Source of the DNA: Limonium bicolor
Lineage: Eukaryota > Streptophyta > Magnoliopsida > Caryophyllales > Plumbaginaceae
NCBI GenBank assembly: GCA_023374045.1
Contig: CM041776.1
Location: forward strand, 119,245,000-119,308,999
Direction of reading: 5' to 3'
Length of the DNA stretch: 64,000 nt
The notes beneath the pieces are model-generated. The model saw nothing but the letters and a program-made list of their open reading frames with translations. It had not been told where the DNA came from and did not search any database. Of the stretch, positions 43,659 through 55,611 are shown in pieces. The translations under genes were made by a program, and so were the position numbers. Numbering within the stretch: position 1 is the first letter of the stretch; every line of letters begins with the position of its first letter.

Positions 43659-46600
43659 TGTAACCCCTATTTAACATAAATGCAACGGAAAAAAAATACT
43701 AAGGCGATTACAGATCATCGGGTTCCAAACACCCGGCACCAAACCTCACCAATTACAACTTAAAATCATAAATGCTACGGTCTGAACTCGAGAAAACATA
43801 ACAAGTGCAAGATATAAAACTCTCCACAATTCCTAATTCCCACCCCAATCACTCATACTCTTCGTGGTCACCGGTATAACAATACATACCTGCAAGATAA
43901 AACCAAGCAGCCCACCCCGGGAGGGGTGAGTCAGTTCCCTGGAATGGAACTGGTACAACTCTCCAAAACAGAAGTTTTAAAACATAACTCTTAAAATAAA
44001 CAATAACTTGAAGTCAAATTCTTAAAACAAAAATAAAAGAACAACGCTCAACCAAACACCAAGTCAAAGGTAACAAGTCAAGGATAGAGATAAATAACAA
44101 GAAGGTAAAGTTAGCCAATTGATAAAATTGAAACCACACCATGAGTTAGTGAACATCTATTGCTTGTGTTAGATTCAGTTCCAGTTAGGATTAGCAGACT
44201 CATGTAGTCACAAGGACTAGGAATGAAATGAAGAAATCCAAGAACCAACAACTCAAGAGTGGAATGAAACCAATTGGAAGAGATGGCTCCGCTGCCAATT
44301 ACGTCCCTTTTGGGACAGGGGATATACAGCCCCTCGTTAACTACGTCCGATAGGACAGGGGATATACAGCCCCTCGTTGTTTACAACGTCCGATTGGGGG
44401 GATATACAGCCCCTCGCTGTTTACCGGTGAAGATGTGCGCACATCACAACAAAGACTCAGCTCATGGTTAAAACGATATCCAGAGTCGAAAGAAGAATTT
44501 ACCAAGATTGACATTTCCCATATTCCCAATAGATTATTAACTGTACAAGTGCAATACCAAAACAATCAGTCCTACAGAGTGCAGAGGCGTAAACCCTCAA
44601 CAGTCAATATCTAATGAGGCAACCAGATAAGAGGAACCAATGATCATGTGAGTTGTACATTCAAGGCGCAGTTATTCACATCAAGCTGAGTTAGTCACAC
44701 AATAGTTTCCTTCCGAGATTCATTCAAGCTCAGTTAGCGTTTCTCAAAGCATTCCATAAAGTTTGTCACCAAAAGTATCTGAGTACGAGAAATCGTACCT
44801 GGTTAATGCTGTAGCAGTCCTAGTAGACTCGTGCAAACATTCAACACACTCTGAGGAATATTAAAGGTAGTATATCATCAATAACTTTTAGCCTAAGTTA
44901 AACTTAAATAAATTCCTCACCCTTATTTCTAAGTCTCAAATGTCTTTTAAGCCCTCACTTAAATGTTATGTATAACCTTTGATTTATCTTAGAATGTTGT
45001 ATAGCTCAAGGTTGTAAGACCAAGGAATATATTTTATTAACACTTGTTAATTGTTCCACTCTTATCCACTTTACTAGTACTCAACCTTAATTCTCACATT
45101 CAAGTGTTTTGAGACCCTTATATCATAAGTGCATTTTATATTATTCATTTAATCTTAGAATCTCAATAATAATCCTTAAGTTCAATACATTTATTCTTAC
45201 TTCAGGATAAACAACGCACTATGACCTACAATGGGTTTATCTTTGAATACTATACTATTACTTCACGATGTAACGATTATGTATTTTATCAATATCTACT
45301 AGATAGTCCATTATGATTAAGTTTTCCCCTTAACTTAAGTAAGATCCACATCCTGTATATTGGAATCACAGTGTTATAGATGCCTTTTATTATAACTTAA
45401 TTGAACTACTAAACTCAATTATCATATCCTTAGTTCAGAATGACATTTTATTACAACCGTCTAATAATCTTGTTATAAGATGTTAAATTACTTTCAATCT
45501 TGAAATAACTATATTATAATTAACTTAGACTTATCGAACTCTTACATTTAGTTAAGAAAGTATATTATTTGCTTTATCATTAACTATATAATAAAGTGTT
45601 TTAAGATAACCTTTTACGTATCCTTACTTACATTTAATTCCCTAACTGTTTTATTTTTACACAGATTCCCGCTATAGACTATGTATAATCCTTTTACACT
45701 AAATTTTAATAAACTTATGTCATAAATACATTTTTCATATTGTTTACAAAACCTAAGGTTTCAAAGGAATAACTTAATAAATTAATATCCTTTATTATGT
45801 TTTAGGATGAACATTATATCTTAACATAAGGTAAAATTTATCTAAGAATTAAATCCTCATTCATAAGTGAAATTGTCAATTATTTAATAAGATAATCTAT
45901 TCTGAAAAATTATCGTATTTAATATTAAAATAACATATTAATATTTATCGTGCCGTAGAGTATATCAATATAATACCTTATGTACTTAGTTCCACCTGAT
46001 TAAAGGTTCAAGGCTTTAAATTTCTAGTTTCTATTTACAAACCTTTTTTTTTAAGTTTTAACTACTCACATACACTTAATTATAAACTCACATTCTGAAT
46101 ATTTGTAATAAGCGTATTTAATATAGTTTCTCTAGTTTTAAGAAACTCAAGGATTATTATTTAGATTAATTCCTAATCATAGTTTAATTTAGTTTTATAT
46201 CCTAACCCTTTTAATGATCTTATCTTGAAACATTAAGTATTATTCAATATTATAAATGTTATGAAATGATTAAATCTAGGCTTATTAATCCACTTCACAA
46301 TAAGATGTAAAAGTGTTTATTTATTTTATTATTAATTATAAAATAAGATTTATTTGTTTAACATCTTATGTAATCTAATTACAAATTTTCCTAAGTCTTA
46401 AATTATTAATTACTTAACCCAATTATAGATTTACATTATGGTCGCTGACTAATAATATACATGTATTTTGATACGGTTTATATAAATCTTAGAAATTCAA
46501 AGGTAACTCTTTAAGCTTAATTTCATAATCATAATTTAATACTACTCTTATAATACTCTATTAACAGTATCATGTATAGATTTAGTTTAACTTAGTAATT

Positions 46601-48939
46601 CTATTTTTCATAAGGTATTTTATTCCTCTTGTTTATTCTTTCGTTATCTATATATTAAGATTTATTTAAGATATTCTTTACATAACTTTACTATATTTAA
46701 TTACTCCTTCTAACGTATATACATATCTTCATCCAATATGTGGTTTACAATATAAAGTATTTCCCTTTGTTAGAATTCAGTATATTACTTCTATAGTATA
46801 AAGTTAACATAAAAGTAGGTTAATTAAATTCCTTGATTTAACCTAAGAATATTTTATTTCTTTACTTCGCTTAAAAGATTATACTCAAAATATTTATTAA
46901 CATACTGTATTAAATGTTAGTTTGGTCTTCTTATGTTATTCCCTACCTATAAAGTTCATTAGTCAACTATACTTTAATTTTTGGTTACATTAAAAACCAT
47001 ATATTATAAGATAACTTATGAAAAACCTTAGCAATACAATTTTTAAACCTATTTCCCCGTGTCCAAAAATTCCCAAATTAAGTATATAGTAGCTATAACA
47101 TTTTAGACATATTATAAAATTTTTATTTCATAAAAATATCTTTTAAAATTATCCAAATAATTCCATAATACTCATAACTTGAACAAATTATAACTTACGT
47201 TTAAAAACTCAAAACCCATATTAATTTACATCAAAATAAACAAGATTTTATAAGGAATCTATGGTTAAAATTTCGTCTCAAAATACATTTGGGAAGACCA
47301 TTAAATAAATTCAACAAGTTAGGGTTAAATTCTGGAATTATTATAACTTAATACTACTAAATCTTCCCACATTTTAATCTCGGCCGTCCATTCCTTCTAA
47401 CTACGATCGGACGGCCCAGATGCGCCCAGTTCTTCAGAAATCCCCAAATGGAATCCGAGTACTAATCCTTCGATATCTCTCAATCTACAGAACGAAACTC
47501 GATGATTTTTGTTTCATAGGATTCGAAATTGAATTCCGGTTCTAATGGTACCAATATTAGGATCTATGGTGCACGATTCAGAGAAATCGATTATGGGTTC
47601 GTCGAGTTAGGGTTCTTATCGTTTTCAATTTGAATTTCCACAAATTCTCTCAATGTGTTGCGTAACTGGTTAAATTGAGAGAGGGGAATGAACGGGAATG
47701 AAAAAACGAACATCATAGATGGTGGAATTTGGTCGAAATCATACCGGAGATGCGCCGGCAAGGCAAATCGAACTCGATTTCTGGAAAAGTCATTATTTTA
47801 TGTGCAGTTCGGGTAGCCTACTTCACGGATCAACTCGTGCTAATTGAGATGGATTCAATCCACAAAACCTACGTCATTTTAAAGTGGACATGTAACTCTA
47901 AACATTGGTGAAAGAATTATGGAAACCGAATAACTAGGGAGAAAGTTACAGATCCACAAAGATCTGAGTTTACCATGTCGTTTCTGGAAAAATTAAGGGC
48001 AGAAATACCACCGTGATCGAGTAGGCAACTTTAGACAGCTTTATCTCCCAAACCAGTGCGAATCAGCCTTGGTCATTAACATGAAAGTTGTAGAGGGATT
48101 AGAGATCTTCAAAACAAGCTGAAGAACACGAGATTTGGCTGAGAAACGAAGAAGTTATGGCGAGACGAAGTTTACCTGATTTTAGGAAAAACTAGAATTC
48201 TGGGTTACGAATTCGCAAGGAGGCAACTTTAGATCGATTTGTCCGTCGATGTAGAAGGAGTTAGGTTATGTATGAGTTATGGTTGAAAAGCGCATTTGTA
48301 GGAGAAGAGAATGCAAAAGACGGCATACGAAATGGTGGAGTAGGGACTGAGATATAAGCGTTTGAAGATCGACCCTTGAGATGCAAAAACGGTCGAACAC
48401 TTGGGACTTTTCAGTAGTAGTGTCTGGCTGACTGACACGTCAGCACTCTTAAAATTTTGGCTCTAAACTTCAATCCATCATAACTTTGGCTAGGATGATC
48501 TGTTTTTAACGTTCTTTTTATCAATCTTCTTGGTTTTCCATAAGCTTTTTATTGATATAGATTTCAAGGGCTGGTTTGACCATTCTCAAAAAGTCAACCC
48601 TAGCAAGGCTTTAGAAGCTTTAAGGTTTCTATGATTTTATTTTGACTTTTAAGACTCAAATCAATGTTCCAAATATTTCTAAAATCTTTATAATATAATT
48701 GGAGTGTCTTGAAAATTTTCCAAGATTTATTGACTTATAAATCATATTATTAAATTCATAATACTATGTAATAATATATAGTATTCTAATATTTAATAAT
48801 ATTCTTTAGGATTAAATAGAAGAAATTCCCTAATTTAATTTTCATAATTCCATACAATAATTTAATATTTAATAGTACTATTTATGGTTTAATAAAAGAA
48901 ATCCCCTAAATTAATTTAAATTAATTTAGGGGTATTTCA
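43659..48939 (-). mobile_element. Element G 3' LTR (5,281 bp, same family as C)
   Basis: Starts TGTAACCCCTATTTAAC, ends GGGGTATTTCA, next to a polypurine tract (TCTGTTAAGGGGGATATA on the minus strand). Its inner end equals the end of the C 5' LTR (26342-26669), including the double-hairpin module at 43887-43942. A tandem repeat sits at 44297-44425. The middle (45000-46900) is strongly AT-rich without open frames. At over 5 kb this is long for an LTR of this lineage. Confidence 0.88.
44297..44425 (-). repeat. Three tandem units in LTR G
   Basis: GGACAGGGGATATACAGCCC followed by CTCGTT appears three times at roughly 50-base spacing. GGGG and CCCC within each unit can pair around ATATACAG. Confidence 0.75.
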
Positions 48940-51154
48940 ATATATCCCCCTTAACAGAAACTTCACCTCGAAGTTTAAAAATCAACTAATAGGCACTCAC
49001 ACCGCTCCGGGTGTGCTAAGACAATAATAATTCCAACGAAATTTCATACCAATCCAATCCTTTATTTCCATCCATTCCCATTTCCACATTCCACTCGAGA
49101 TTACTCAAACTCAAACTGGACCAAGATATACCAAGATATTTCATGATGAAAATCAAAAGTCACATACTCTGTCATAATGTAAAAACCAAGTACATACATA
49201 CACCTCTTACTCTGCTAATCACGCAACAGGGCATAATCTGGATGAGGTAACGAAGAAAGATTATGCTCTACCCCCCTTAAAAGAGAACTTCATCCCGAAG
49301 TTTAAGATTTATCTACCAACTACTCACACCCCCTTCCGGTGTGTGGGTAACTAAATATCAAGTTGTACTACAAGCTTTAAAATGTATATCAAACAATCAA
49401 ACCACTCAAGGGTATTCATCCAATAACAATTCCAAACATTTGTTTCTGTTTTCAAACACTACATTCAAAGAATTCAGCACCTTATTATCAAGCTTTGTTG
49501 TATATTTTATGGCACTGTTGAATTTATCTATGATCGATATATATATTTGTACCCCCTGATTTTTATGTATTTGTATTTTCTTGTTATTATAAAATTTTAT
49601 TTTATGATCCTTACCTATTCGTTTTATGACAGGTACGAATGATATGTCCATTATATGTTCATTTTATATTGTATGTTTGTTTTATGAAGATGTTGTACCC
49701 CCCTTAAAATTGGGTACGACCCATATCCGTCTCGTAATAATGAAGTGGAATTTAAACTTACTTTTAAGGAGCACAATATTTAACATCTCCTATGGAGATT
49801 CCTCCTTCAAGGATGCATTTCATTTTTTATGCACAATTTCACTCGTTGTTATTCTGGCTTGATTGTAATTAAATCTTTTAGTGTTCCCAACATGTTTTCC
49901 TAACTCATTTCGCCTCTCTTACGGTCATTGGCAAAATAAAGTTTAGAATTCATCATTCATATAGTAGGTTAAGTTTTGAAAACGGAACATAGGTTATACA
50001 TAGATATTACTATAATAACATTTTAGTTCACTCTTTCTGTATTTAAGTATTGGGTGTAGTAGGTATCAAATTCTTAAATCATGTGATTTGGAAACTATTA
50101 ATTCATAAAAGAAAAATTCCATTATAATGTAATGTAATTATTTAAATGCTATCCTTACTACAACATTTCTCTAGAAGCATTTTATAACTAAAGTTTCTTA
50201 ATTGTCATGGCTTAAAAATTCATGAACTTATTTAAAATAGTATCATACTATATATTAAAACTTCTCTCTTTTTTTTTCAATCCAATTAAATCTTTCATGA
50301 AACCTTGTACCGAATTTATAACCTAAAGTACGTAAATATGCCATTTATGTTATTTTCACATATCAATATATTAACAAGCTATAAATCAGGTGTAACATGT
50401 TTGAGTAGTTTAAATAATATTTTAGATCATATAATAAGTCTAGATAGTCTTTTAAAATTATATTCAAAGGTTTATTAGGCAACCATACATTAAAATTTGT
50501 ATTATATTCCTTTAAAAAAATGCACGTTCTATGACTTCTAAAATTTTGTATATGTATAATGTTAAACTTCCCAAATAAACATGAGAATTTCCAATCTTTA
50601 GGTAACTCTCAATTTTTTTTACTAGATGCTCAATACTCCAAGTATTTAAGAATCAATGATATTTAGTTTAGTATTACTCTTCCCTTCACTCAATCTTTAA
50701 GTAACTTCCTTTAATTTTTTTTTTATATTCAATAAGGGGTAGATGTTGTACCTTGGAGTACCCAAATTTAAATCCCCTTCCTCCACGTATAGGTATTTTC
50801 ACCAAATATTTAACTCAATAAACCCTTTACATGTATGAATTTTAATACTGGATCTTAAGATACAAATTTTGAATTGTTCATTGTGGCTAGTAATGAAATA
50901 TGCCTAGCTCAAGATTTCATGATGGTAACGTCTTACCACCAATCCTCCTCAAGCTCAACACAATCCATCACTTGCGTAGAAGATTATTTACGGTTAGATG
51001 ACAAGGCTTGTCTAGCCCCTAGACTTCCAGAAGTGAGTATGCACCCCCACTACTTTCAGCCTAGGAGTTCGTCGCACTAGGCACTTCTCGTAGGGTGTTA
51101 GGTTTATGTATTTTCTTTCTAAAGTTAACACAGAGTTTTAGTGTGGTTTACAGG
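48940..51154 (-). mobile_element. Element G internal region, 3' part, no recognisable coding sequence
   Basis: Begins at the LTR with a polypurine tract and has two further similar motifs at 49265-49283 and 49695-49722 (the latter with GGGTACGACCC nearby, as in D). The rest is AT-rich with stops in all frames; I recognise no integrase or other domain. It is cut at 51154 by element E, so its start lies outside the window. Confidence 0.65.
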
Positions 51155-53504
51155 TGAAATACCCCGAACTTAAATATTGGGATTAAAATAAATCTAATAC
51201 GTATTTAAGGGCCTAATGGTACCTAAATAATACTAGTAAGGAAAAATAAATCAAAAGAATAAATAAACTCTTTAAAAAATAGAAAACGCTAAATAAGCGT
51301 TAAATAACCATAGGAGGTATGAGACCTTGGTTAGAGCATTATATGGATTCTAAAGGTTTAATAAGACCTAAATAATATATGGGAAAAACTCCAGAGAAAA
51401 CGGATCCAAATAATGTATTAAAACGCTAATAGAGCTTTAACGCACGTTTTTCGAGAAAACCCGAAGACATGATTTTAAGTGGTCAAACGAACCCGTAAAA
51501 ATTATAAGTCATTAAATAAATATTATTAAGCATTTATGAAAGCTTAATAACCAATAAAAATAAAGAAACGAGAAAATTCCGGAAAACGGGCCCGGTTAGT
51601 GAACAGTACCTAAACCGGGTAAAATAACGAGCGTTTTCTGTAAAAGACGAAAAATGCTCCAGCTAGTATAACTGTAGGGGGCCGGTTTTTATCAGTCAAA
51701 TAACTCCCTCACACACACATGTAACTAGCTAACTAAATGAGAGAGCCAAAAAGCAAAAAGCAATAATGTAAAAACTACTTTATTCCCTTCCCTCTCACCT
51801 CACTCTCACATTTTCACTCACCTCTCTCTTTCCTCTTCCCCCTCCATCGTACTCTCCCTCTTCCTCCTCCCTTGGGCTGCGATTTTGGAGCTCCCCCAAC
51901 AACAACAATGGCAACTCCCACTTCTCGCCCATGCTCTACCTCCATGTGAGCTCCAATCACAAAAATAATTACATATTTGTAATCCCCTCATCATCCTCTA
52001 CACTTCTCTCTTTTCAAAATCCAAAAATGAGGAAGTTCATCTCCATGGGTTTTCCCCATTTGAAGAGAAAAGCACACCATTATGGAGCTTGGAGTCTCCT
52101 CTTTCCAACAAGGTAAAAATCTACATGAAAAACTCATGTTTTCTTCACCTCCCTTCATAACTGATTTTTGCCCCATTTGTAATGCTCTATTTTTCTCTCT
52201 CTTTGGAGCATAATATCAACCTTGCAATGGTGGTGGATTCACCTTCTTTAACCAAGGGCTAAAACCCCTTCTAAAACTCTCCAAAGGTAAACCCTAGAAA
52301 TTTCATTTCAAACACTTCAATGAATTGGCATTAATTTAAGGGTTAGTATATTAATTGTAGTATTTTGTGTTCATTGTGTGATGGGAATGGAGTTTGGCAA
52401 CTCCATTCCCCACATGGCCGGTTTGGGCAAGAAAGGAAGAAGGAGGAGAATTGAAAAAGGAATTGAAGGGAATAAGAGCCTTAAGGTAAGAGCTCCTTCT
52501 TTATGCTCAATTTATTGCATTAGAGTAATGGGAATGGGTAAACAAATAAAAGAACCTAAACTATTGTATTAGTATTGGATTTTTTGAAGTTTTGAGTATT
52601 TGGGAACTAGTGAGCAAATTGTAGGCCTTAGAGCCAAGTATATTGTGTATGAGTATTGGTATTGATGTTGGGTGGAGTATTGATGTATTGTGATGGTTTA
52701 TATAGCTTTGTATTGCTGGTAGGACCCTTGTATGGGTGTGGCTAGAATAGGAATGATTTTGGTGATAATGGGTATGTGTAGATAAGTGAGAATTGTAGGT
52801 GAACTATGGCAGATTTTTGGTAGGAATATGTACATGTATGGATGACTTGGTGAATGGGAAAAACCAAGGGTGTATTGGAGTTAGTAGAGATGTTTAATAA
52901 CTATGAGTAGTAGTTGTGGTAAGATAATGAAAGAATGAAAAATCTGTAGCAAGAATTGTTGAATGGCATTGGAGAAACTAGGAGGATTTATGTACTTGAC
53001 CTAGGGAGTGAGTGTGGGACTTGAAGAGGTGAGGCAATGCATTGTAGGCCTTGGAAATGGCAATAGGAGAGGAAACTAAGTAGGGAGGAGGTAGGAACCA
53101 AAATCTGTAGCAAAGAGACATTAAATTGCATTGTAGAACTAGGAAGAATTAGTGGGCAAGATTTGGTAAGAGGAAAGTTGGACTTGGGTATAAGTAATGT
53201 AGTGGCTTGGAAAAGTATTTGGAATGCTAGGAATGGCAAGGATTGAGGAAGTATTGGATGAGAGAATTGAATTGTAAAATCTGTAGCATAAGTGTAACAA
53301 AAACTGTTACATGTGTTGGTGGAGAAGGGAGGAAAATGTGTAAGATGATTAGAGGATTTAGCAATGGAATTGTGTAATGAATTAAGAAATGAATTAGCAT
53401 GATTTAGAGTGTTTAAGTTGTACTAAAACATGTTAGGATGTATGTAGGAAGATTGGGGAAACAATGGGTGAAATTTGGAAAGAAAAACAAGGTCTGTACC
53501 AGCT

Positions 53505-53855
53505 TTCTGCTACCGTCCGACCCAGAGTCTGGGTCGGACCGTGGGTCGGACGGGCCTTGAGAAACGACAGTAAACCATTCTGGAATGGTCCGACCCAGGG
53601 CCGTGGATCGGACGTGGGTCGGACAGGCAAAATAAATTGGAGGTCGAAGCTTCTGACTTCATCCGACCCAGAGTCTGGGTCGGACAGTGGGTCGGACGGA
53701 GCTTGGACACGGGACCGAAACCTTCTGGAACGGTCCGACCCAGAGGGTATGGGTCGGACGGAATAGTGCTGGGTCGGACGGGAAGAATTTCAGATAACGA
53801 GAAGCTACTGGAATGGTCCGACCCAGGGCTTGGGTCGGACGCTAGGTCGGACGAC
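53505..53855. repeat. Inverted-word array of E 5' LTR (GTCCGACCCA type)
   Basis: About five units of roughly 70 bases, each with TGGAATG-like lead-in, GTCCGACCCA, a short loop, TGGGTCGGAC and a second TGGGTCGGAC. The copy in the 3' LTR (63575-63925) has nearly the same units with a few point changes. Confidence 0.9.
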
Positions 53856-55459
53856 CCATAACTTACAAAAAAAAAACTGTAAGCTTATAACTAGAATATA
53901 TACATATATATATATATATATATATGCATACCCACCTATACATATGCACATATATATGTAAGTGAACCATTGTTAAGTAATTAAAAGTAAGTAAGTAAAA
54001 TGTAAGTAAAGGAATGTAAAGACTTAGTAATGTATGGGTTAGGAAACGTAAGAGTAATCGAATTGAGTTAATGATAGTTAGATTAATCATTCGATTGTAT
54101 GTATATCATAGGAATTTGATTTGTGAACACCGGAGGAACGTTGGGATACAAGTACAGCGGTGAACGGTATGATTTCTTCATGCCCTGTATCCTAATCTGG
54201 TTACCCCGGTTTGTGTGTTTATTTGATCACCTAAATAAGATAAATGCATGAATCGGACTATATTGCACTTACTTATGCTTGTTTATATTGTTCTTGATGT
54301 TGTCTTGAACAATAGTTTGTATAATTCATGAAACATATGAATGGTGATGAATTGTATTCGAATCTTGTATTGTACTTAAGCATTGTATTGTATTTCGTAT
54401 AAATGTGTATTAAGCGTTGTAATTGTGTATGTGGCCTGTATGAATGACTTCTGCTAATTCCTAACTACCTAACTCCTAACTTAAGTGAGTAAACTGGAAT
54501 GAGTAGAAGTCCGAAATAGCTTCGGCCACGTGTGAGGATGAGGAGACACAAGAGGTTGGATCCGATTCCTGGTTCGTAAGCTGGTCCACGACCCAAATCC
54601 CTTAAGTGGGTAGCATCCTGGACTGGTGAACCAAGTAAATCCCGGTGGTGGGACGGAGTAGTCCCCGGGCCGGAGGTCCCGACGACTTAACATGAGTAAG
54701 AGTAAGAGTAAGTAAGTATGTATGAGTATGAGTATGAGTATGTATGCGTATGTATGGAGTAAAGAGTAAAAGAGTAATCTCCACCCGATTAACCCGGGTG
54801 GACCAATGAAGCTAACAAGAATTGTATATTGTGTATGTAATGAGTATGTGTATTTCGGAGGAAGGTAAGTACGTATTGGGCGGTATATTGTATTACTTGT
54901 ATGTAATGAAGTGTATGTATGTATGTCTTGCGTAAGTATTATTGTATTGTGTATGAAAGCATGCATGCATGTTGTGTGAATAAATGAACTGCATGTATAC
55001 GACCAAGTGGTCGGCGTACCCTCACTAGTACGCGGGGTATGCGGTTATCATGCTCAGCGAAAGCTGACCCCTTTAGGGGAACGTTTTTAGTGTGCAGGTA
55101 CCCGAAGAGGATATGGTCAAATGGTCAAGGCACGAGACCGGTGACTACGTTGGATAGTAGTAGTAGAAAGTAGAGGTGTACTAATTAGCACACCCCTTGT
55201 ACTTAGGAAGTAAGTAGTTGCGAGGAATGGGTAGATGTAGACTCTTAATGAGTACATATGAACTTGGAGGAAGCATTGTATTTGTATTGGGAACCTAGTA
55301 GACTCGGTTATGTATATTGTATTGAATGGTATTGTAAAGGAGCAAAGTATTGAATGGAGCAATGTAGTATTTAGTTGGTAAATGGAGTATGTAATGCAAT
55401 GTGTAGTACTCGGAATTCCGGTCCATCAGACCGATGCTGTATGTAGAAGTAGTAGCCTT

Positions 55460-55481
55460 GTTAGTCACGTGGGTGACTAAC
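55460..55481 (+). ncRNA. Covarying LTR hairpin (copy in E)
   Basis: Arm GTTAGTCAC, loop GTGG, arm GTGACTAAC, a perfect 9-bp stem, followed by GGCATTGTATCACCC. It lies about 100 bases before the LTR 3' end, as in I, A, H and J. Confidence 0.7.
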
Positions 55482-55584
55482 GGCATTGTATCACCCACTG
55501 TATGTAAGTATCCGCTGCGTGACTCGGAAGCACGAGGAGATTGGACTGTAATGATTGTATTAATGGTAGGGGTGTTACAAAAAA

Positions 55585-55611
55585 TGGTATCAGAGCGAAG
55601 TGTCGCTCTGA
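55585..55611 (+). other. Element E primer-binding site within a perfect hairpin
   Basis: TGGTATCAGAGC (55585-55596) five bases after the LTR. TCAGAGCGA, loop AGTG, TCGCTCTGA (55590-55611) is a perfect 9-bp inverted repeat. Confidence 0.85.

Larger units (their letters stand above)
51155..55579 (+). mobile_element. Element E 5' LTR (4,425 bp)
   Basis: Starts TGAAATACCCCGAAC (left flank ACAGG) and ends AGGGGTGTTACA. Landmarks in order: AAGGGCCTAATGG block, GGGGGCCGGTTTTT, CT-rich tract (51785-51860), word array (53505-53855), a TA microsatellite (53896-53927), GTGAACGGTA (54160-54169), double-hairpin module (55051-55100), 9-bp hairpin (55460-55481). It closely matches the 3' LTR at 61225-64000 and LTR J more distantly. 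Short frames here are chance or array-made. Confidence 0.93.

Noticed and set aside
53505..53855. CRISPR-like repeat-spacer array
   Set aside because: The setting is a plant LTR; repeats are inverted hairpin words and spacers are conserved between LTR copies.
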